Source: an uncultured Prevotella sp. (GTDB taxonomy: Bacteria; Bacteroidota; Bacteroidia; Bacteroidales; Bacteroidaceae). Taken from it: a stretch of 5,214 nucleotides of DNA. Below the pieces are notes generated by a model that saw only the letters and a program-made list of their open reading frames with translations, was not told the origin of the DNA and did no database searches. The stretch is taken from assembly GCA_900553155.1 (NCBI GenBank), contig USCM01000150.1:1-5214 (forward strand), given 5' to 3'. Position 1 is the first letter of the stretch, and each line of letters starts with the position of its first letter. Below are positions 1 to 5,214 of this stretch, piece by piece. The position numbers were made by a program, and so were the translations under genes.

Positions 1-3000
1 GAGGTAGAATACAAGAACTTCATCTTCTCCAAGCCGTACTGTGCTGTTACGCTCTTTGCCATAAACGTTACCTTGGTGCCGCCTACAACCTCTGGAGAGA
101 TAAGCCAGTCGTTGTTGTTTACCTCATTGCCCGAGTCGAAGCAAACTGCCATCTGGTTGCCGAGGTACGGTGTCCAAAGTTTCGACTTGAGGTTGATCAT
201 TGAAGGATTGAATACCTGGAATGCCATAGGCTCGCCAGCGTTAGGATAGTCGTAATCCTTTGTAGAGCTGCCCGAGTTGGCGATGGTGTAGGTATAGCCC
301 CTGTCAACGTCCTCAAGCTTCCAGTCGCCCATGTTGGTGATGGTGAATGCCTCGTAGCCCTCGAAGCCTTCGGTAACCAATGTGTTGCCCGAACCTTCCT
401 CCGGCTCGTCCCAAACCAATGCAGAGCCGCTGTCGCTCTTCTTCAGTGTAAGGTTGTTTACAACCGGCAGGTTGTTGGCAGGTACCTCTGAGCGAATCTC
501 CTCGGTGGTGTTGTTGGTAGCGTTCTCGTCCTTAGCAAAGACGATGCGTGCCGAGTAGGTGTGGGTCTTGCCCATCTCTGTGATGCCGGGAGCAACGGTA
601 GCTGCGAATGTGCGCTCCTGTGCGAAAGCCAATGGCGCATCAGCTGCAATGCTCTCGAATACCTTTCCGTCGCAGAGGAACTCTACCGAGTAGGCTTCGG
701 CTGTCTCTACACCCTTGTTGGCAACAGTGAGAGTAAGCTCGCGTGAAGAGCCTGCAGATATCTTCTCAGGCACTACGAACGATGTAGCTGCCAGGTCGTA
801 TGAAGGCACATCCTCGATGGTGATGTTGTCGATGTGCATATCGTGGCTCAAGAAGTTGTGTGTCTTGAACGCAAACTGGAAGTCCTTCTTGCCTACAAAC
901 TTCTTAAGGTCGATAGAGTAGCTGTACCATCCGTTGCCGTTGATAAGCATGATAGGCTTCTCGAGCATCTCGGTGAACTTGCCGTCCTGGTAAACCTCTA
1001 CGGTCATGGTCTCGTTGGGGTGCGAGTACTGATCCTCTGAAGAAGAGTAGTAGTGGTAGAACCAGAAGTTGAGCACAGGGTTCTTCATATCAGCCACGTT
1101 GATACGTGGAGACACGAGGCGAGAAGATACGTCGATATAGTCGGTGTAGGCAATAAGCATACCGTTGTCGCCGTCTTGTGCCTCGGGCTTAGGTCCGCGG
1201 TCGTGCTTACCGTGCTTGGTGCCCCAGTAGCGGCCATAGAACTCGTTGTTGTACGGACTTGGGTTGATAACAGAGATAATCCAGTCGGATGTGGTGAACT
1301 CGCCGTTAGCGAACGACTCCTTAAATCCGTTCTTGTAAGCATCGCCATAGGTTATGAAGTTAGAGCCAGCTCCGTCGCCCTCGCCAGCTGCGCTTACAGC
1401 CTGAACATAGTAGAAGATGGTCTTCTGACCCTTGCTGCAGTCGATCTCGTTGTCGGTGTAAGATGTACCCTTGACACCCTTCTTTACAAGACGCTCCTTG
1501 CTGTCGTAGATGTTGTAGGTAAGTTCGTCGGTGTTGAGTGTGCCGCCATTCTCGCCATACAACGGAGCCTCCCATGTTATGTGAGCCACCTTGTTGTCGG
1601 TAGTGGTCTGTACAACGTTGGTTGGAGCGCAAGGCTTGTCCATGCCAACCCATATCTTGACCTCAGCCGGTGTGCCTTCGCCGTCCTTGTTTACACAAGT
1701 TACCTTATATGTATTGTAGCCCTGTGCAGGAGCGGGGTCGGTGTAGGTAAGCTTGGCGCCTACAGCCGGGTTGTTGATGGTGTGGATAAGGGTGTTGTCG
1801 CGGTAGATATTAACCTTCTCGATAGAGGTGATTGGAGCACCCGACATATCGGTAGAAGGAGTGGTGAACGACAGTTCGGCCTTCTGTACACCGCCCAATA
1901 CCTGCTTGGCTGCAAGGTCGGTGATGGCTGTCGGGGTGCCGGTCTTAGGACCTGCAACAATCTCGATGTCGTCGAGATAGAGCCAGTAGAGGCCCTTGGC
2001 GCTCACTGCATGGAAACCAATGTAGTAGTTGTTGGTCTCGGGAGAGTGGATTGTAACCTCGTACTCCTGGTAATCCTCGTGCTTGAACTCGGTCTTCTCC
2101 ATAAGCACGGTGTTGAAGCTTGAGATGAATGGGGCGTCTGCCATGAGTATCTCCATCGACTCGGGATAGAGACGACTGTCCGACTTGGCCTTGAACTTGA
2201 GCTTGTACGACATGCCGCCTTCCATGTGGAGGGCTGGGCTTATGAGCCAGTCGTCGCCGGCATTGAATGTGTCGTACTGATACTTGGCGCATTGGCCAGC
2301 CTGATCCCAACCCCAGAAGCCTTTGTCCTTGTTGGCGTTGTATACGATGAATGTCTTGTAGGCGTCGAATGTATCGAATGTTTCCTTGTAAGGGATAGTC
2401 ATCGGGCTACCAAACTCTACAGCGTTGGATTCGGCAGCCACACCTTCCTCGTTCTTATAATAAGGTACGATGGTGTAGGTGTACTGACGCATACTTGGAT
2501 TGGTAATCTTGTCGATGTACTCGTTGTCGGTTGCCTCGTCGGTAAGCAACTCGTTGCCCGGGTTGCGGTAGATAGAATAGTAGACCAAGGCAGGCTTGAT
2601 GGCTGTGCCGTGTGCGCCTATTGTAGGGGTGTCCCATGTAAGCTTGGCTCTTATATCGTCGAGCTTTACAGCCTTGAAGTTGGCAGGGGCGGCAGGTCCG
2701 TCGATACCAACCCATACGTTGAGCTGCTTCTTTGTGGTGCGGCCCATTGTCTTGTGGGTAGCTACAGCCTCGAGCACGTGTGCGCCCTTGCCGAGTGTAA
2801 CGTCCTCGGTGATGGTTGCGCCGGGAGCGCACGACTTAGAGAAGTAGAGCGAGCCGTCGGCATAAAGAAGCACGGTTACTTCGCCAGTGATAGTGTTGCC
2901 GGCTGCATCCTTTGAAGGAGCGGTGATAGACACGCTACCGGTAGTGGATGCTGTGTTGCTGAAGTCGGCGGTGAAATCTGCAATCTCGCCCAACTTGAAG

Positions 3001-4001
3001 TTGTTGGCTTCCTGTGGGATGTAAAGACAGCTTACCATCTCGTTGTTGGGATAAGAGGTAATGAACGATGCCGCACCTGTCTGTGGGTCAATCTCGTATA
3101 AGCCACTCTGGTCGGTGGTGCGCTCGCATGTTGTCCAGTAGAGTTTGCCGGTCTTATAGTCGAATGTACCCGAAGCGTTGTACTTAGGGTTGACACCTGT
3201 AAGACCAATCTCCTTAACCTTGGCAGTCTGCTTGTCGATAGAGCAGAACATACCATCATTGTAACGTACACCATAGAGGTTGCCGCTTTCGTCGCAGGCA
3301 ATCATAGACATACGGTCCAACTGGGCTATGCGCGAAGCGATACCAGTTGCAGGGTTTACTGTAGAAAGAGTGTATTTCCAATCGGTAGAAGTGTTGGCGT
3401 CATCAGGATATGCTTGAGAATAAATGGTGTTGCCTACGGGGTCGTAGGTCATATCCGATGCTATTGAGGTGTAATAGTCGCTATGGAGGGCTATCTGGTT
3501 CATGTTCATTGTCTTAAGATCAAGAACACAGAAGTAGAGATAGGCTAAGTTGCCATCCATTCCTTCATAGTAGCTCGTGAAGTAGAGCTTGCCATTGGCG
3601 TAGGTACCACCGCCATTGGCGCAGATAGACTTGTGGATAAGTTTGCTGGTGAAATCGGTACCCGATTGAGCCTTGAAAGAGTACAAACCCCACTTCAGAG
3701 CATCCTCAGGGTTTGTTTGGTCGTCCATCAATGTAGAGTGGGTTACCTCGCCGTAGAGCGTGGTGCCATCTCCAACAACTGTGGGTACTGCTTTCTTGCG
3801 TGCCAACAAGGGCCGTTGAACTTTTAATGACTGGTGATCTTGACGGATTGTCTCAAATCCGAAAGGCACATTGACCTTATGCGAACTGAAACCGCCACTT
3901 CTCACGTTGCCTGCCTCACCTCTCGACGAGGTAGTTTGCGCGATACTGCTTAAAGCAACAGCGATAAGCATTACGCATAAAGAAACAAACTTTTTAAACA
4001 T
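1..4001 (-). CDS. Secreted multidomain surface protein with cleaved-adhesin (choice-of-anchor J-like) jelly rolls and FN3 domains, 3' end outside window
   Basis: The frame is open from ATG at 4001 to the left edge (1333 codons, no stop), so the C-terminus is missing. Residues 1-21 form a signal peptide without a lipobox cysteine. Residues 77-335 look like a beta-propeller: 'G-x-LY' strands recur at 139-140, 193-194, 242-243 and 287-288. An Ig-like domain (about 345-430) is followed by FN3 (437-530, LTWDTP at 454-459), jelly roll 1 (538-685, DDWLISP around W585, LDDIEIV near 676-682), FN3 (689-786), FN3 (788-885, ITWEAP around W810), jelly roll 2 (893-1065, RLVSP at 961-965, MHIDNITIEDV at 1055-1065), CARDB (1067-1165), an FN3-like strand (VWDEP around W1197) and the start of jelly roll 3 (GFEGYEAF at 1212-1219, NDWLISP around W1299). 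In Porphyromonas gingivalis, cleaved-adhesin modules occur in gingipains and HagA, where they bind host proteins or haem. No protease domain is visible here. Export and modular adhesin architecture are well supported. Ligand, anchoring and type IX secretion are inference. The start is favoured by the signal peptide and an A-rich leader. Confidence 0.93.
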   Translation of the reverse strand, partial: MFKKFVSLCVMLIAVALSSIAQTTSSRGEAGNVRSGGFSSHKVNVPFGFETIRQDHQSLKVQRPLLARKKAVPTVVGDGTTLYGEVTHSTLMDDQTNPEDALKWGLYSFKAQSGTDFTSKLIHKSICANGGGTYANGKLYFTSYYEGMDGNLAYLYFCVLDLKTMNMNQIALHSDYYTSIASDMTYDPVGNTIYSQAYPDDANTSTDWKYTLSTVNPATGIASRIAQLDRMSMIACDESGNLYGVRYNDGMFCSIDKQTAKVKEIGLTGVNPKYNASGTFDYKTGKLYWTTCERTTDQSGLYEIDPQTGAASFITSYPNNEMVSCLYIPQEANNFKLGEIADFTADFSNTASTTGSVSITAPSKDAAGNTITGEVTVLLYADGSLYFSKSCAPGATITEDVTLGKGAHVLEAVATHKTMGRTTKKQLNVWVGIDGPAAPANFKAVKLDDIRAKLTWDTPTIGAHGTAIKPALVYYSIYRNPGNELLTDEATDNEYIDKITNPSMRQYTYTIVPYYKNEEGVAAESNAVEFGSPMTIPYKETFDTFDAYKTFIVYNANKDKGFWGWDQAGQCAKYQYDTFNAGDDWLISPALHMEGGMSYKLKFKAKSDSRLYPESMEILMADAPFISSFNTVLMEKTEFKHEDYQEYEVTIHSPETNNYYIGFHAVSAKGLYWLYLDDIEIVAGPKTGTPTAITDLAAKQVLGGVQKAELSFTTPSTDMSGAPITSIEKVNIYRDNTLIHTINNPAVGAKLTYTDPAPAQGYNTYKVTCVNKDGEGTPAEVKIWVGMDKPCAPTNVVQTTTDNKVAHITWEAPLYGENGGTLNTDELTYNIYDSKERLVKKGVKGTSYTDNEIDCSKGQKTIFYYVQAVSAAGEGDGAGSNFITYGDAYKNGFKESFANGEFTTSDWIISVINPSPYNNEFYGRYWGTKHGKHDRGPKPEAQDGDNGMLIAYTDYIDVSSRLVSPRINVADMKNPVLNFWFYHYYSSSEDQYSHPNETMTVEVYQDGKFTEMLEKPIMLINGNGWYSYSIDLKKFVGKKDFQFAFKTHNFLSHDMHIDNITIEDVPSYDLAATSFVVPEKISAGSSRELTLTVANKGVETAEAYSVEFLCDGKVFESIAADAPLAFAQERTFAATVAPGITEMGKTHTYSARIVFAKDENATNNTTEEIRSEVPANNLPVVNNLTLKKSDSGSALVWDEPEEGSGNTLVTEGFEGYEAFTITNMGDWKLEDVDRGYTYTIANSGSSTKDYDYPNAGEPMAFQVFNPSMINLKSKLWTPYLGNQMAVCFDSGNEVNNNDWLISPEVVGGTKVTFMAKSVTAQYGLEKMKFLYST
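3939..4001 (-). other. Signal peptide region of the multidomain surface protein
   Basis: The first residues read MFKKFVSLCVMLIAVALSS followed by IAQ. This gives a basic n-region (K3, K4), a hydrophobic core (about residues 5-17) and a plausible signal peptidase I site after A21 (S-I-A/Q). No cysteine sits at a lipobox position, so a soluble or type IX secreted product is more likely than a lipoprotein. The mature N-terminus would be a polar Ser/Gly-rich stretch ending in a basic RKK cluster before the propeller begins. Confidence 0.85.
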
Positions 4002-4046
4002 GGTTTGATGGTTTTTTAGTAAATGTTGGTAATTTCGGTGTAAAAG

Positions 4047-4083
4047 TAATACTTTTTATTTAAATAGAGATGAAAAAGTATTA
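4047..4083. repeat. AT-rich 11-bp inverted repeat in the leader of the surface-protein gene
   Basis: The left arm taatacttttt (4047-4057) is the exact reverse complement of the right arm aaaaagtatta (4073-4083), with a 15-base spacer. The repeat lies 46-82 bases upstream of the ATG at 4001 and overlaps the best promoter -7 candidate. It could be an operator or a leader-RNA hairpin. It could also be chance in such AT-rich DNA, because the arms are poor in G and C. Confidence 0.5.
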
Positions 4084-4103
4084 AAAAGTTATATATATAC
4101 AGA
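4073..4103 (-). promoter_or_regulatory. Candidate Bacteroidetes-type promoter for the surface-protein gene
   Basis: On the minus strand TACTTTTT (4080 to 4073) resembles the Bacteroidetes -7 element TAnnTTTG, differing at the last base. TCTG (4103 to 4100), 19 bases upstream, resembles the -33 element TTTG. Initiation would fall near 4066, giving a leader of about 65 bases. A second -7-like word, TACTTTTA (4048 to 4041), lacks a good -33 partner. The region is very AT-rich, so such matches are cheap. The position between the adk terminator and the ATG is right, but the exact site is uncertain. The bases just upstream of the ATG are A-rich with no Shine-Dalgarno motif. Confidence 0.35.
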
Positions 4104-4106
4104 GAA

Positions 4107-4122
4107 TTATGATAAATCATAA
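4107..4122. repeat. Short palindrome, 7-bp arms
   Basis: ttatgat (4107-4113) and atcataa (4116-4122) are exact reverse complements separated by two bases. The palindrome lies just upstream of the candidate -33 element and shares four bases with the longer palindrome to its right, forming a tandem pair. Its size suits a dimeric regulator's operator, but no regulator is visible and the AT content makes chance occurrence plausible. Confidence 0.4.
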
Positions 4123-4145
4123 CCCAAATCAATGATTTGGGTTAT
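4119..4145. repeat. Near-perfect 27-base palindrome, 13-bp arms
   Basis: ataacccaaatca (4119-4131) and tgatttgggttat (4133-4145) are exact reverse complements around a single central base (4132). It lies between the adk terminator and the promoter region of the surface-protein gene. Neither strand places a T-tract directly after it (the minus strand continues GATTTATCAT), so it does not look like an ordinary Rho-independent terminator. An operator, a second 3'-end hairpin protecting the adk transcript, or a dispersed palindromic element are the main alternatives. Confidence 0.65.
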
Positions 4146-4196
4146 AAAAAAAGAGGGTGTGTCAAACGCAAGCATTGCGTAATGACACACCCTCTT
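4146..4196 (-). terminator. Rho-independent terminator downstream of adk
   Basis: A perfect 14-bp stem pairs 4151-4164 (aagagggtgtgtca) with 4183-4196. After a small asymmetric bulge it continues as a 6-bp inner stem (acgcaa 4166-4171 with ttgcgt 4175-4180) closed by a three-base loop. Reading on the minus strand, the hairpin runs into seven consecutive T residues (4152 to 4146), partly within the stem base. It begins about 27 bases after the adk stop codon. The plus strand has no comparable T-tract, so it acts leftward, ending the hpt-adk transcript and isolating the surface-protein gene. Confidence 0.92.
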
Positions 4197-4222
4197 ATGT
4201 ATAAAAAACAGTGTAAACAATA

Positions 4223-4795
4223 TTACAGAGCGTCAATAACCGAGCAGATGTCGCCGAAGATGCGGTTGAGCTCGCCGAGGCCATTGATGTGGTGGTGGAT
4301 ACCCTCGCCCTTGTACCACTCGATAAGCGGAGCGGTCTGGTTGTGGTAAACGTCGAGGCGCTTCTTGATAGTCTCGGCGTTGTCGTCTGAGCGGCCGCTC
4401 TCCTGACCACGCTTGATAAGACGTGTCATAAGCTCGTCCTCAGGAACGTCAAGCTCAATCATAGCAGCTACCTTGTGGCCGCGCTCTGCGAGCATCTGCT
4501 TGAGAGCCTCTGCCTGCGGAATTGTGCGGGGGAAACCATCGAAGATAACACCCTTGTGCTCCTTGCCGAAGCTGTCGTAAACGCTGGCGAGGATGTTCAC
4601 CATGAGGTCGTCGGGGATGAGCTGACCGTTGTCTATAAAGCCCTTGGCGGTCTTGCCAAGTTCTGTACCATTCTTGATTTCGTTGCGGAGAACGTCACCT
4701 GTTGAGATGTGGTTGAAACCATACTTCTCAATCATGAGGTCGCTCTGTGTGCCCTTACCTGAACCTGGGGCACCGAAAATAACGATGTTCTTCAT
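4223..4795 (-). CDS. adk: Adenylate kinase, short form
   Basis: This complete 190-residue protein catalyses ATP + AMP = 2 ADP in the cytoplasm, balancing adenine nucleotides and completing ADP supply from purine synthesis and salvage. The P-loop GAPGSGKGT spans residues 8-16 (K14). The AMP-site motif STGDVLR is at 31-37 (R37), and DGFPRT is at 86-91 (R90). The LID and catalytic arginines are R129, R135 and R146. The spacing from R135 (RSDD) to R146 (KKRL) matches the R156-R167 pair of the E. coli enzyme. The LID is the short type, with no four-cysteine zinc site, which explains the length against about 214 residues in E. coli. The ATG is preceded by an A-rich leader (AAGTAAAAAG) with no clear Shine-Dalgarno motif. 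The gene follows hpt after 94 bases in the same direction, probably on the same transcript, and a strong terminator follows it. All key residues are intact. Confidence 0.98.
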   Translation of the reverse strand: MKNIVIFGAPGSGKGTQSDLMIEKYGFNHISTGDVLRNEIKNGTELGKTAKGFIDNGQLIPDDLMVNILASVYDSFGKEHKGVIFDGFPRTIPQAEALKQMLAERGHKVAAMIELDVPEDELMTRLIKRGQESGRSDDNAETIKKRLDVYHNQTAPLIEWYKGEGIHHHINGLGELNRIFGDICSVIDAL

Positions 4796-4889
4796 CTTTT
4801 TACTTAAGAATAATTTATATTGTAATGATTTATTTGTTGTCTTTCAGCTTAGTTGCACAGCTTTGTCGTGTGCACGCTTGTGCCTAACC

Positions 4890-5214
4890 TTACTCTTCCA
4901 CCACGGTGTAGATGTCGCGGAGGTTGCGTCCCTGCTGGTCGTAGTCGAGACCATAGCCCAGGATGAAGTCGTTAGGTATCTCTATAGCCACGTACTTGAT
5001 GTCGAGCGGAACCTTGAGACATTCGGGCTTGAGCAGCAGTGTGCATATATGTATCTCGGCTGGCTCTTGCTCGTGGAGGGTGTCGAGGAGCGACTTCATT
5101 GTGAGTCCCGACTCTACGATGTCTTCCACAATGATGACGGTGCGTCCCTTAAGGTCCTCGTTGAGTCCGAGCAGCTGCTTAACCTTGCCCGTAGACGATG
5201 TTCCCTCGTAAGAT
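4890..5214 (-). CDS. hpt: Hypoxanthine phosphoribosyltransferase, C-terminal part (5' end outside window)
   Basis: The last 107 codons are present, ending at TAA (4890-4892); the family is usually about 175-180 residues, so some 70 N-terminal residues lie beyond the right edge. The enzyme transfers phosphoribose from PRPP to hypoxanthine, often also guanine, giving IMP or GMP in cytoplasmic purine salvage. The visible part starts with the flexible-loop motif SYEGTSSTGKVK, followed by the PRPP-binding signature VIIVEDIVESGLT with its paired acidic residues. Near the C-terminus, PNDFILGYGLDYDQQGRNL carries the aspartate and aromatic region that contacts the purine base and closes the active site. 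These features fit Hpt better than Gpt, Xpt or Apt. A GTG at 5129 falls inside the PRPP motif and is not a start. adk follows 94 bases later in the same direction. Confidence 0.95.
   Translation of the reverse strand, partial: SYEGTSSTGKVKQLLGLNEDLKGRTVIIVEDIVESGLTMKSLLDTLHEQEPAEIHICTLLLKPECLKVPLDIKYVAIEIPNDFILGYGLDYDQQGRNLRDIYTVVEE

Noticed and set aside
1053..2123. Long plus-strand open frame of 356 codons opposite the surface-protein gene
   Set aside because: It is codon-aligned antisense to the minus-strand gene. Its stops would need TTA, CTA or TCA codons in that gene, which avoids them. Its translation is Val/Leu/Gly-rich with no recognisable domain.
2226..2915. Second long plus-strand open frame of 229 codons
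   Set aside because: It has the same codon-aligned phase as the previous one and is explained by codon bias of the real gene, whose FN3 and jelly-roll motifs cover this stretch.
1..4001. Gingipain-type protease
   Set aside because: The cleaved-adhesin modules resemble those in gingipains, but the visible 1333 residues contain no caspase-like catalytic domain or His-Cys dyad context, and the N-terminal part looks like a propeller.
4137..4349. Plus-strand frame across the adk terminator and adk 3' end
   Set aside because: It runs through the terminator hairpin and antisense to adk, with low-complexity residues and no homology signal that I recognise.
4796..4889. Separate promoter or hairpin in the hpt-adk spacer
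   Set aside because: There are only weak, short inverted words (for example cgtgtgcacg near 4866-4875) with no T-tract and no convincing -33/-7 pair. Co-transcription from hpt is the simpler reading.
4890..5129. Short minus-strand frame beginning with GTG at 5129 as a complete gene
   Set aside because: The frame continues upstream without a stop to the window edge, and the GTG encodes the valine inside the VIIVEDIVESGLT motif of Hpt, so it is an internal codon.

Overview
The window reads almost entirely on the minus strand and looks like a chromosomal segment of a Bacteroidales bacterium, probably Prevotella-like. Three things point there: a large secreted protein built from gingipain-type 'cleaved adhesin' modules, FN3 domains and a CARDB domain; A-rich leaders with no Shine-Dalgarno motif in front of the starts; and a short-form adenylate kinase next to hypoxanthine phosphoribosyltransferase. 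The genus is an inference from protein style only.

From right to left, which is the direction of transcription: the window opens inside hpt (purine salvage; the last 107 codons are present, ending at 4890). A 94-base spacer follows, then a complete adk (4795 to 4223). A strong Rho-independent terminator (4146-4196) closes that purine-nucleotide unit. Next comes an AT-rich intergenic region (about 4002-4145) with several inverted repeats and a weak Bacteroidetes-type promoter candidate. From 4001 to the left edge, one uninterrupted reading frame of at least 1333 codons encodes a secreted multidomain protein. Its order is signal peptide, beta-propeller-like region, Ig-like domain, FN3, jelly roll, FN3, FN3, jelly roll, CARDB, FN3-like strand, and the start of a third jelly roll. 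Its C-terminus, which should show whether it carries a type IX secretion sorting signal, lies outside the window.

The two housekeeping genes work in the same area of metabolism: Hpt makes IMP or GMP from free bases, and Adk interconverts AMP, ADP and ATP. The surface protein is a separate transcription unit with no evident functional link to them. I found no RNA gene, mobile element, CRISPR array or clearly new system. The points most worth a second look are the modular adhesin itself, an abrupt change in its leucine-codon use after about residue 301, and the cluster of inverted repeats upstream of it.
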